NCBI GenBank assembly: GCA_964436165.1
Contig: CAYTBY010000005.1
Coordinates: 1-46,962, forward strand
Reading direction: 5' to 3'
Origin: 2-01-FULL-39-28 sp964436165
GTDB lineage: Bacteria; Patescibacteriota; Minisyncoccia; 2-02-FULL-40-12; GWA2-44-9
Length of the DNA: 46,962 bases
Notes under the pieces: model-generated
Told to the model about the DNA's origin: nothing
Databases searched by the model: none
The model's input: only the letters and a program-made list of their open reading frames with translations
Position numbers and translations under genes: made by a program
Shown: in pieces, positions 32,419 to 40,024 of the stretch
Position numbering within the stretch: the first letter of the stretch is position 1
How the letters are laid out: each line of letters opens with the position of its first letter

Positions 32419-32424
32419 AGTATA
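32419..32424 (-). promoter_or_regulatory. Extended -10 box, leaderless start
   Basis: TGATATACT on the minus strand; TATACT ends 6 nt before the ATG at 32412. Confidence 0.5.
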
Positions 32425-32451
32425 TCATAAGTTATGTATGGGATAAACCAA

Positions 32452-32480
32452 AACCCCACACATAAGTTATGTGTGGGGTT
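32452..32480 (-). terminator. Terminator-like palindrome after the S-layer-like gene
   Basis: Arms AACCCCACACATAA and TTATGTGTGGGGTT around one G (29 bases, perfect), followed on the minus strand by a short T run. It separates the S-layer-like gene from the next promoter. Confidence 0.75.
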
Positions 32481-32546
32481 AATTGGTTTCATCAGTTTAT
32501 GGACATTCGACCTCCAAAACTGAATCAATTCAGAACTACTTAACTA

Positions 32547-35500
32547 CTATCTGGTGAAGTTTGGACCAAACAATGGCACGCTCCTCAAGACACCGGCCAC
32601 AGAGGCCTGATCCACGGCAGTATTAGCTCCAGCATAGTTGGCTACCCATTGGACCAAAGCAGTGTCAGATGCACTGGTATCCCGCAAGACCACTTGGAAG
32701 TAATCGGCAGCTCTTCCTGTTGAAGAGGTCTTAGCGTATTTAGCTGTTCCATCAAGCTGAATTCGGAATGTCTTGGTCGCACCACCCTGGATTTCAACAA
32801 TCTTAGATGTGAAGTCCATACTGTAAGAAGCGTCTGTACCAGAGTCAGTATCATCAGTCAAAGTGGCGGTGTCTATGACTTCACTATTTGAATCATCATA
32901 GGTAGTTACACTGCTATCTCCACCACCTTCTGAACCTGATGACAGAATCTCAAACTTGATAGAACCCGAAGCGCCAGAACCAAGGTTCTCAAATCTCAAG
33001 TTGGAATCAGCAAGACCCATAGCCGTAACCGAGAATTTGAACACTACCGGCGTACCACTCAAGCTATAAGGTCCGGCTAAGGAAACTACATCTATCTTCG
33101 GAAACACTCTGTAGACATAGATGTTGTTTGCGCCATACACATCAACAATGTTCGCAGATGAACCGTCAAGCACCGTACCAGAACCATCACCAACCGCTCG
33201 GAATCCATCGGTAAGGCTGTTGTTATAAGAGTCAACCAAATCCAATGAGAAGAATACTTCCTGTGGAGCATCGTTCTTTTGCGTAGCGCCTTCGGCCTTG
33301 GTCTTCATGTTGGCGTTTACGCCAATTTCTAAGCTTGAATCCTGCGGTACATAAGGCCTGTTAGCATCAGTGGTTGCCCAGTTAAAGTTCGCGGAAGCTC
33401 CATTGCCCAATGATTGGGTAGTCGTAAGAGTGCTTCCGGCTTTGTTTTTGTAGGTCAAAATGACTTCTTTGACATTTGCGATAGCATCTGTGGCTTCGTC
33501 AGCGGCAGAAGCGGCAATCGTCAGTTTTTCAATGAATTGACCTTCATCCGTAGCGCTCAATCTGAATTTGGAGATAGGCGCATTTACCTGGCCCCAATAG
33601 ACAGCGCCTTTTGACGGGCTGTCCGCGGAAGTGGCTAAGGTCATTGAACCGCTGTTCTTTACGGTCAACACCTGGGTCGGAGTAGCAACAGTACCGTTCA
33701 CTTTGGCAGCAGTAGGATTTACGGTGTTTGAATCAACATCCAATGAGGTAACATCTCCGGTTGCGGCGATATCAAAGGCGTAGTTATCGCCGGCAGTTCC
33801 CGAAGCAGTATTATTGGACAAGTTAACTCTGACCAACACTGTCTTACTCGTACCGCCTGGAATATTCCAATCCAGGTTACCAAAGGTCATTGTCCCAGTT
33901 CCAGCAGTACCCAACAAGTTGCTGGTTACTTTGCTTGAATCGGCAATCAAAACACCGGTAGAGGCCTCATAAAGCGAAACATTCGCAACCGCATTGGCAA
34001 CCGAGACACCGGTATCCTCATCTGGAGAGACACCTTCGTCAAAAGTTGCTTCGGTCGTTCCATTATCGGTCGCGTAACCGGTAAGCTTAATCGTGGTTAC
34101 TTTAAGCGCGGAGGCCTGGCCTGCGGCAAAGGTAATACCGACAGCGTCAACACTCTTTGTTCCTCTGATCTTTGTCTGGTCGGTTGGTGAACCGGCCAAG
34201 GTCAAAGTCAATTTAGAGGCAGAAAGCGTGATGTTGGAACCGGAAATATCAGCCCGAGGAACAATATCCGCGGAGGCAACCGCAGTATTAGTTCCGGCAT
34301 ACTTCATTTTGGAGACAGAGGCAGAGTCATCGGAGTAGTCATCAAGGACGACCCGGATAATACTGCCTGAAATCAATTCGTTTGCGACAAGCGAGGTATC
34401 AATGTCGGCGGTAATTTTGAAGTTATAGGTTACACCGGCAGTCAAATCAAGGGTGTCGGTAAACTGCTCCTGAACACCTTCCACACTATCCGGACAGTCG
34501 CCATTAGCATGGTCAAAATTAACACCATCTTTCGGACCCATTACAACAGTGCTGGTGTCCTCGTTCCAGACCTTAACATCATTTATATCATCCCAATCGG
34601 CTTCGGTGGTTTCGGTGTCAAAAGTACCGTCACCAGCCTGGTCGGCACAGAGAGTGATCTCTGTCTGTTTGATCTCAATGTTTGAAGCGGCCGTCATTGA
34701 GAATCTCAATAAGGTCACATCCGTTACTTGAGTCCCAACCGTAGTCGCTCCTGGACCATTATATACCAAGGTCAATGCTCCACCCATAAGGGTCAAGGTT
34801 GTTGATTCAGAGGCAGCATCCAAAGCGTCAATACCCTGGTTAGCCGTGCCTGAAACAGTGTTCATACCCTGGCCATACTGGTCGCCTACAGCCCAAACAT
34901 CCGGGGCAGTTTCAAAATAAAGATCCACAGTCTCGTCTTTCTTTCCACCTACATCTCCATAAACCTTAAAGGTGGCATTGCCTCCTTTGGAAATGGAGAA
35001 TCCTGCACCAAGATCAAAGACAAGGTAGTTGGTAGAAGTAACTGAACCCGGCCATTCCGTTGCTCCGGTCTTTAACTTAACATTGGTCAAATCAACGGCT
35101 TTTAATGTGCCGTCGTTCAACATTGTCAAGCGCTTAACTGAAGCGGCTTCAGTGTTTGCCGTAAGTTTGAATTCGGAAAGCTGGGCTTGCTTCTGTCCTA
35201 CTGTCGGATCGGAAAGCGAACCAACTTTAGCCACATCTAACCTACCGGATGAAGCACCCGAAATAGCAAAGTTATTGCCGTTCAAAGGTACTCCGGATAC
35301 TACTGAACCTCCCGCCGCAACAACACCTAACAACTGGAAGTAGTTGACATTACCGGCTCCTCCCGTAAGTATGTCGCCGACAAATGAAAGGTCTTTTGAA
35401 CCGTCCACGGCAAGATTCAACAAGAATGTCGCCTCGCCTGAAGCAGACGAGAATGTCTTACCAGAAGTCAATCTCTTGGCTCCGTCGTAAACATACACAT

Positions 35501-36236
35501 TACCAAAGTCGTCTGTCGTACCGGGGCCTAATCTCTTAAGAGTCACGGTATTGACTGTGCCCGAACCGCTAACTCTGACTCTTAACATTTCAACTCCGGT
35601 AGCATTGTTGGTAATTGTTTGAGTTGCCGGGTTGCCGGGGGCTATCATAACTGATAGCGGACCAGCTGGAGCTGGAGTTGGGGTTGTTGTTCCTCTTACA
35701 TAGCTAGGAACCTGGCTTACTGACGTATAGTCAGAACCCTTTGAATACCAGCTGAACTCATTGTTGTTGATGCAGAACACTTTTTTAAAGAAGTTTGCAT
35801 CGTCAGCAACAGCTTGAGAACCGGAAGTATTCACCCAGTGAAGCATACCGGTGTCTTCACCGGTTGTCTCAACACCGTAAACCTTCGGGTCGCCTGTTTC
35901 ACAATTCTGGAACAAGCCAGAAGTGCCGAATGCATCTCGCGTTGCCGCAGATACATTTTTAACGGCTGCGAATCCTCCAAGATGGCCATAGAAGTTAAAG
36001 ATGGCTGGGTTCAAGAATAATCTCTTGTATCCCATCTCATTGACTATATAGACATCTGGGTCATCTGAACCAGCGGCGCTTACAACATCGCCTTCCTTAA
36101 GACCATAGTCTGCAGGAGCGACTGCATTTGCCACTGGAGCAAGATACATGACACCGGACATCGACAATATTGTCGCGACCGATGTTAAACCAGTAAGTGT
36201 TTTTGCAAACACTTTGTGTTTTGATAAATTACTCAT
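32547..36236 (-). CDS. Large S-layer-like surface protein
   Basis: 1229 residues, the longest gene here. A signal peptide (about 1-38, ILSMSGVMYLAPVANAVAPA) is followed at about 45-185 by the domain shared with the protein at 4360-5595 (EGDVVSAAGSDDPDVYIVNE to SDYTSVSQVPSYVRG). A short Pro/Ala/Thr linker then leads to about a thousand residues of beta-rich Ig-like modules that are Asp/Thr/Ser/Gly-rich and almost Cys-free (only two Cys after the first domain), as in bacterial S-layer proteins and long adhesins. Acidic clusters suggest calcium binding. Codon usage and base composition look more GC-rich than neighbours, as expected for high expression. Probable main surface-layer protein and acceptor for the glycosylation genes. 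No strong Shine-Dalgarno is visible. Confidence 0.8.
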   Translation of the reverse strand: MSNLSKHKVFAKTLTGLTSVATILSMSGVMYLAPVANAVAPADYGLKEGDVVSAAGSDDPDVYIVNEMGYKRLFLNPAIFNFYGHLGGFAAVKNVSAATRDAFGTSGLFQNCETGDPKVYGVETTGEDTGMLHWVNTSGSQAVADDANFFKKVFCINNNEFSWYSKGSDYTSVSQVPSYVRGTTTPTPAPAGPLSVMIAPGNPATQTITNNATGVEMLRVRVSGSGTVNTVTLKRLGPGTTDDFGNVYVYDGAKRLTSGKTFSSASGEATFLLNLAVDGSKDLSFVGDILTGGAGNVNYFQLLGVVAAGGSVVSGVPLNGNNFAISGASSGRLDVAKVGSLSDPTVGQKQAQLSEFKLTANTEAASVKRLTMLNDGTLKAVDLTNVKLKTGATEWPGSVTSTNYLVFDLGAGFSISKGGNATFKVYGDVGGKKDETVDLYFETAPDVWAVGDQYGQGMNTVSGTANQGIDALDAASESTTLTLMGGALTLVYNGPGATTVGTQVTDVTLLRFSMTAASNIEIKQTEITLCADQAGDGTFDTETTEADWDDINDVKVWNEDTSTVVMGPKDGVNFDHANGDCPDSVEGVQEQFTDTLDLTAGVTYNFKITADIDTSLVANELISGSIIRVVLDDYSDDSASVSKMKYAGTNTAVASADIVPRADISGSNITLSASKLTLTLAGSPTDQTKIRGTKSVDAVGITFAAGQASALKVTTIKLTGYATDNGTTEATFDEGVSPDEDTGVSVANAVANVSLYEASTGVLIADSSKVTSNLLGTAGTGTMTFGNLDWNIPGGTSKTVLVRVNLSNNTASGTAGDNYAFDIAATGDVTSLDVDSNTVNPTAAKVNGTVATPTQVLTVKNSGSMTLATSADSPSKGAVYWGQVNAPISKFRLSATDEGQFIEKLTIAASAADEATDAIANVKEVILTYKNKAGSTLTTTQSLGNGASANFNWATTDANRPYVPQDSSLEIGVNANMKTKAEGATQKNDAPQEVFFSLDLVDSYNNSLTDGFRAVGDGSGTVLDGSSANIVDVYGANNIYVYRVFPKIDVVSLAGPYSLSGTPVVFKFSVTAMGLADSNLRFENLGSGASGSIKFEILSSGSEGGGDSSVTTYDDSNSEVIDTATLTDDTDSGTDASYSMDFTSKIVEIQGGATKTFRIQLDGTAKYAKTSSTGRAADYFQVVLRDTSASDTALVQWVANYAGANTAVDQASVAGVLRSVPLFGPNFTR

Positions 36237-36278
36237 TTTATTTTTTATTTATTTCTATTCTGAAATTGTTTTTATCAA

Positions 36279-36294
36279 TCCGCCGGCTGGCGGA
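36279..36294. repeat. TCCGCC/GGCGGA hairpin in leader
   Basis: TCCGCC-GGCT-GGCGGA, 43 nt upstream of the S-layer-like gene start. Same class as 22209-22222. In the mRNA it could stabilise the 5' leader. Confidence 0.6.
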
Positions 36295-36589
36295 GGATAA
36301 TTCGACGAATTTCAGAACAGATTTATTAACTAAGAATTTCGTCAACTGACAAACTTTCAATCTCTTTTGAATCATTCTAATAAGAATCTTGTATAAGCTA
36401 CTCCCACCAAAGGCGAGTCCGGGAATTATTAAATGTTTCGACCATATAAACCCGGAACAGTAACTTATCGACTTCAAGATCTAATTAAAATCTAATAACA
36501 AATTAATTAACCGATAACTTAAACTGAAAAAACTGAAAAATCATCATTGATTGAATATCTGTATTTTAATTTTCAATGTTCTTTCTTTA

Positions 36590-36652
36590 CCCCCACACCC
36601 AGTTAGCGATTAGCGAAGTTTATCGGAATACTTCGCTAACTAAGTGTGGGGG
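36590..36652. repeat. Palindromic element CCCCCACAC...GTGTGGGGG, noncoding
   Basis: Outer arms CCCCCACAC (36590-36598) and GTGTGGGGG (36644-36652). The interior pairs AGCGAAGT against ACTTCGCT around TTATCGGAAT. It is the noncoding relative of the element at 10862-10925. Confidence 0.82.
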
Positions 36653-36730
36653 CTTCGCTGTCCGCTTCTGAGTTCGATCTTCATTTCGACATATCGATAT
36701 TTCGAGCTACAGAAGCAGAGAGCCAAGACC

Positions 36731-36767
36731 GAGGTTCAACCTTTTTGAAGATTCAAGATTGAACCTC
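36731..36767. repeat. REP-like dyad (TTTTTGAAGATTCAAG spacer), noncoding
   Basis: Arms GAGGTTCAACCTT and AAGATTGAACCTC pair 12 of 13. The spacer is the same as at 29846-29884. Confidence 0.85.
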
Positions 36768-36991
36768 CGAAACCATAAGTAAACCAAAAATGGTTATTTT
36801 TATTATCTTTTATCAGCCTTAAATTTCATGTTTTTTATACTGATTTCTAACCTATTAAAAAGTTGATGTAACCTAGTAAAAATCTACGCTATCGTATGCT
36901 ACACTATGGTCATTTTTAAGTCAAACGATACAACGATATTCAAACTAATTCTAGCTTGAATAAACTAGGTAAATTCAGCTCTTCATGATTA

Positions 36992-37019
36992 ATTATAACC
37001 GATTAGTTGCGGCCAACAA
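36992..37019 (-). promoter_or_regulatory. Possible promoter reading toward the S-layer-like gene
   Basis: On the minus strand a perfect TATAAT (36997-36992) is 16 nt downstream of TTGTTG (37019-37014). If it drives the S-layer-like gene, the leader would be about 750 nt and contain two palindromic elements. Could instead be chance in AT-rich DNA. Confidence 0.3.
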
Positions 37020-37108
37020 TAGCAAATTGTGGATATCTTTGTGAGAATACTTACTGGCCCATTAATAAAATAGATATCATGAGAAAATTTATCGTGGTTA
37101 AGTCAAAA

Positions 37109-37221
37109 TTAGGCCGGAAAGACTGTCCCAAAACTCGGTTTTTGGAGGTCGAACCTCAAAAATCCCCGAGGTTCGACCTCGTGACCAAGGAAAAACCGAG
37201 CTTTGGGACAGTCTTTCCTAA
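37109..37221. mobile_element. MITE-like nested palindrome with 8-bp flanking direct repeats
   Basis: Outer arms of 28 bp start GGAAAGACTGTCCCAAA (37116-37143) and match the complement of 37191-37218 at 27 of 28 positions. The ends read TTAGG and CCTAA. AGTCAAAA flanks both sides (37101-37108 and 37222-37229), like a target-site duplication. Inside is a REP-like dyad, GAGGTCGAACCTC (37145-37157) and GAGGTTCGACCTC (37168-37180), spaced by AAAAATCCCC. No gene is carried, so movement would need a transposase in trans. Confidence 0.75.
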
Positions 37222-37298
37222 AGTCAAAATGAGGATAAAAATGAGGATAAATTGGCATAAATTACGATTTAGTGACGTATACACTTAAATATGGGGGG

Positions 37299-37506
37299 GG
37301 TGACAAATGGTGACATAAAAGATAATCCATTATGACGCATAGTTATGGTGACACCATTACCTACTGAGTAAACTGAAAAATCTCTAGTTTAAATGATTAT
37401 TTTACTTTTTGGTGACATTACAAATGTATATAATGGTGTCACCAAAGTTATAGGTGACAAATATACTTTGTCACCTATAATAACTATGTCACCATTAGTT
37501 GTCACC
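37299..37506. repeat. Cluster of nine GGTGACA/TGTCACC heptamers
   Basis: Forward copies start at 37299, 37309, 37347, 37411 and 37453; inverted copies TGTCACC at 37437, 37469, 37487 and 37500. One pair forms a hairpin with 14-bp arms (37448-37480), and GGTGTCACC at 37435-37443 is itself palindromic. Looks like a protein-binding array or decayed repeat cluster. Confidence 0.75.
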
Positions 37507-37525
37507 AAAAATAAGGAGGGGGTCT

Positions 37526-37610
37526 CTGACCTGCCGCGAAAAAGCGAAGAAAATATTAAACAATGGAGGGAAAGTTTAGTATTTAAAATATCGCAATCGC
37601 AGCAAGTCAG
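37526..37610. repeat. Long imperfect inverted repeat
   Basis: CTGACCTGCCGCGA (37526-37539) and TCGCAGCAAGTCAG (37597-37610) pair 12 of 14, and the interior continues with weaker pairing (TATTAAAC against GTTTAGTA). It lies directly after the stop of the winged-helix gene. Confidence 0.6.
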
Positions 37611-37616
37611 AAAACC

Positions 37617-38270
37617 CTAAGGTTGAACTTCATTAAGATAATAATAAACTGCCTTATTGTCAACCCTCTTTTTTACAAGCCCAATTCTTAGTAAATCGGT
37701 CAGATTCCTTTTAACGGTTCTGCCGGAGAGGGCATTAAATTCATAGATGATGTCTTTTGTTCTTGTATTCGGATATGACTTAATGTAATCAAGAATTTTC
37801 TTTTTACTTTCGCTCAGTCCAATATTTCTGTTGCGCTTAATCTTTATTACTGATCCATTAGTATTAATCGTGGTTTGTTTTAAAATATTAGTTTGCTTTA
37901 AAATATTTTTGCCTTCTCCGGCTTCTCTGCTAATACTATGAATGCTTTTCAATACTTCAAGATTTATAACTAACAAACTGCGCTCCAACCGTAATAAAAC
38001 AGGGGAGTCACTGACAAGGTTTAGATATTTTAATTCCCTTATAATATCAAGGATATTATTAACACCACCGAGACACTTCTCTCCAAGTATCTGATATTGT
38101 GCGACATCACCTCTACTCTTTCTCCCAATTAAATTTAAGAAATTAAGACCGAAATCAAAAATTTTTTCAGTAATTTTATTATAAAAAAACCTATCCTTTA
38201 CCAGGTTTCTGACGCTAACCAGCAGAATAATCGCTCTTATAAATTTTTTTGACAAATCCTCTTCTTCCAT
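37617..38270 (-). CDS. Winged-helix DNA-binding protein
   Basis: 217 residues. The N-terminal half is a helical bundle (KKFIRAIILLVSVRNLVKDR, NKITEKIFDFGLNFLNLIG), perhaps for dimerisation or ligand sensing. The C-terminal 70 residues are a winged helix-turn-helix: ESKKKILDYIKSYPNTRTKD, then LSGRTVKRNLTDLLRIGLVK as recognition helix and wing KKRVDNKAVYYYL. A tandem duplicated NILKQT-NILKQT lies in the linker at about 123-134. The last codons reuse GGTTGAACTTC, a half-copy of the REP core. The nine-copy heptamer cluster begins about 110 nt downstream and is a candidate target, by position only. Confidence 0.72.
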   Translation of the reverse strand: MEEEDLSKKFIRAIILLVSVRNLVKDRFFYNKITEKIFDFGLNFLNLIGRKSRGDVAQYQILGEKCLGGVNNILDIIRELKYLNLVSDSPVLLRLERSLLVINLEVLKSIHSISREAGEGKNILKQTNILKQTTINTNGSVIKIKRNRNIGLSESKKKILDYIKSYPNTRTKDIIYEFNALSGRTVKRNLTDLLRIGLVKKRVDNKAVYYYLNEVQP

Positions 38271-38279
38271 ACTTAGCCA

Positions 38280-38978
38280 CTATTTAATTTTATTTATATA
38301 TACCTTGAAAAATTCGCCCACAACCGCTCCTTGTATCATGTTGGCTTTGCCATTACGCAAATAGGTCAAGCCGATAAAATCACCGTCGCTATTTACTACC
38401 CCCGCTCCAACTAAATTATTAGTCGCCAGCGTATCGATGATTATGCTTTTTTGAGCAACATAACTTATCATTCCTTTTTGGGAAAAACTAGCTGATCTAG
38501 AAATATCCGGAATATTACCTATCAAAATAACCTCCTGACCGCTACGATAATCCTTACTGCTTAAATCGGCAACATTTGAGTAAAGATTTTCTGTTTTAAT
38601 CAGAGCTAAATTTAAACCATAGTCAACAGCGGCTATTTTACCTCTTAGTATCTTATCTTCATAGAAAATTTGATAAACAGCATTGGATACGGCTAAATCG
38701 CCAACAGTGGCAATCAAGCCGTCAGATGAAACAATTATCCCACTGCCTTGTTTGACTAAACGGTTAGATTGAAAGACCTGAATACCAACCGAAGACGGGG
38801 CTGATTCTGATATTATTTTTTCCCAAAATCCGTAACTAGGCGTCACAGAAACGGTCGGTACTGAAACAACTGTTTGAGAAATATCGGCTGAACTTGGCAT
38901 ATTTAAAGAGATAAAAAAATAACTGCCGATAATTCCTCCTATTAAACCGAAAAATAGCAGAGTTAGAAAACTTTTCAT
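38280..38978 (-). CDS. Membrane-anchored trypsin-like protein lacking the catalytic triad
   Basis: 232 residues with an N-terminal anchor (5-26). The rest aligns by motif with HtrA/DegP-type trypsin-like proteases: GSGIIVSSDGLIATV (78-92), AVDYGLNLALIKTE (117-130) and GAGVVNSDGDFIGL (191-204). The positions of the catalytic residues are changed: His is replaced by Asp94, Asp by Asn123 and Ser by Val190, in NNLVGAGVVN where GNSGGPLVN is usual. It should be an inactive binding or scaffold protein outside the membrane. A well-formed promoter (TTGATG, 17 nt, TATACT) lies 7 nt before the ATG, implying a leaderless mRNA. Confidence 0.75.
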   Translation of the reverse strand: MKSFLTLLFFGLIGGIIGSYFFISLNMPSSADISQTVVSVPTVSVTPSYGFWEKIISESAPSSVGIQVFQSNRLVKQGSGIIVSSDGLIATVGDLAVSNAVYQIFYEDKILRGKIAAVDYGLNLALIKTENLYSNVADLSSKDYRSGQEVILIGNIPDISRSASFSQKGMISYVAQKSIIIDTLATNNLVGAGVVNSDGDFIGLTYLRNGKANMIQGAVVGEFFKVYINKIK

Positions 38979-38985
38979 TGAATAG

Positions 38986-39014
38986 AGTATAGACCATTAG
39001 TTACCAGACATCAA
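38986..39014 (-). promoter_or_regulatory. Promoter for a leaderless transcript
   Basis: Minus-strand TTGATG (39014-39009), 17-nt spacer, TATACT (38991-38986), ATG 7 nt further at 38978. It overlaps the stop of the upstream hydrolase gene. Confidence 0.6.
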
Positions 39015-40024
39015 TTCTCGAAGAGTTGCTTGGCTCTTTCCCAAAGCTCTGGATGACCGTTCAGCTTCAACCAATACCACCACTCCGCCCCCCAAAAGTA
39101 AAAAGTATCAAACCCTGTTTTAGAAGAAAAATTTATCATCTCATTAAGCTTGTCAAGATCCATTCTGGATAACTGGGTTTCCAGGGGAGTATTAACTATC
39201 GGCTCAAGAAGCCACGGTTCAGCTGAAAGTTCTATGACTATTGCCGGCTTAGAACTATAAACTAAGCTGATAAGATTCTTTTTTATACGAAAAAAGGCTG
39301 GAATAATTGGATAGCGGAAGGGTCCGATAACACGATTCCAAATATATAGGTACATACTAGTGCCAAAAACATCACCCTGCCGATAAGCCTGATGCCAAGT
39401 CCCGAATTCACCGCTATCTGTCACTATGACCGCCCTTGACGGATCGAGTTCTTTTACAAAGGCTATCTCTTTCTTTAAAAATTCGTCATCAAGCTCACCG
39501 CAAGTTGAACGGCTAAAAAAAGTTAGATATGGTTCGTTCTCAACCTGCCAATACTTAATATTATCGTAATTCTTATAGCGATTAACGACGGTTTCAATAT
39601 ATTTTAAAATCCTTTGTCGTTTGTAATCTTTTTGTTCACTTTCAACTTTTAACTTTCCACTTTCAACTTGAACCCATTGGGGCTCATGACACTCCGGCCA
39701 GCCTGGAAGACGACGGCCAACGGCCAAAATAACAGATGCTCCGGCTTTTTGAGCCTCATTCATCTGAAAATCAAGTTCCTCAAAATTAAATTTCCCTTCT
39801 TCCGGTTCGGTTAAGGGCCAGTGGGCTGAAAATCTAAAATTCCGAACGCCAAGATCATTTAAAATAGCTAGGTAGGTTTCTTTCCAGTTAAGCCCCAACT
39901 CATCAGCATGGAAACGGCTAAATGAAACACCATACTTAAACTCTTCTGGTTTAGAATAATCAATTGAAAGAAGGAGCAGAGCCACAAGAACAACCACCGT
40001 AATTATGACGAAAATTTTAGCCAT
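39011..40024 (-). CDS. Membrane-anchored glycoside hydrolase, clan GH-A
   Basis: 337 residues. An N-terminal anchor (4-20) is followed by a TIM barrel. The strand-4 signature YWQVENEPYLTFF gives Asn163-Glu164 as the acid/base. The strand-7 segment PAIVIELSAEPW has Glu265 as the candidate nucleophile, as in GH5, GH10, GH39 or related families. It may trim extracellular glycans. An AT micro-repeat (39635-39670) adds VQVESGKLKVESEQKD at about 118-133, between beta-strands of the barrel. It overlaps the EamA gene by 8 nt, so they are cotranscribed. I cannot assign a GH family. Confidence 0.75.
   Translation of the reverse strand: MAKIFVIITVVVLVALLLLSIDYSKPEEFKYGVSFSRFHADELGLNWKETYLAILNDLGVRNFRFSAHWPLTEPEEGKFNFEELDFQMNEAQKAGASVILAVGRRLPGWPECHEPQWVQVESGKLKVESEQKDYKRQRILKYIETVVNRYKNYDNIKYWQVENEPYLTFFSRSTCGELDDEFLKKEIAFVKELDPSRAVIVTDSGEFGTWHQAYRQGDVFGTSMYLYIWNRVIGPFRYPIIPAFFRIKKNLISLVYSSKPAIVIELSAEPWLLEPIVNTPLETQLSRMDLDKLNEMINFSSKTGFDTFYFWGAEWWYWLKLNGHPELWERAKQLFEN
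39635..39670. repeat. AT micro-repeat in coding sequence
   Basis: Units TTCACTTTCAACTTTTAACT, then TTTCCACTTTCAACTT, encoding VESGKLKVES in the hydrolase. Confidence 0.65.

Larger units (their letters stand above)
36237..37616. other. 1.4-kb repeat-rich island without a credible gene
   Basis: Left part (36237-36588) is the upstream leader of the S-layer-like gene, with a CCGCC/GGCGG hairpin at 36279-36294. It is followed by the CCCCCACAC palindrome, a REP-like dyad, an AT-rich stretch with a possible minus-strand promoter (36992-37019), a nested palindromic MITE-like element, a nine-copy GGTGACA cluster and a long imperfect inverted repeat. Short open frames here cross palindromes and show no recognisable protein features. 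Confidence 0.7.

Noticed and set aside
36238..36477. 79-codon open frame just upstream of the S-layer-like gene, minus strand
   Set aside because: It ends one base before the S-layer-like gene, runs through the leader hairpin, has no family resemblance and no Shine-Dalgarno.
36896..36924. Second possible minus-strand promoter (TTGACT, 17 nt, TAGCAT)
   Set aside because: The -10 box is poor and a better TATAAT lies nearby; chance is likely in this AT-rich stretch.
37145..37180. tRNA T-arm resemblance (GGTTCGACCTC)
   Set aside because: No acceptor stem, anticodon arm or D-arm around any copy; the motif is the REP-like core.
37007..37288. 93-codon plus-strand frame across the MITE-like element
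   Set aside because: Most of its codons are the palindromic arms; it is an accident of the repeat.
37299..37506. CRISPR array
   Set aside because: Repeats are only 7 nt, irregularly spaced and in both orientations; no cas gene in the window.
37393..37620. 75-codon plus-strand frame over the heptamer cluster
   Set aside because: It reads through heptamers and the imperfect inverted repeat; there is no start signal near the only Shine-Dalgarno-like GGAGG (37515-37520).
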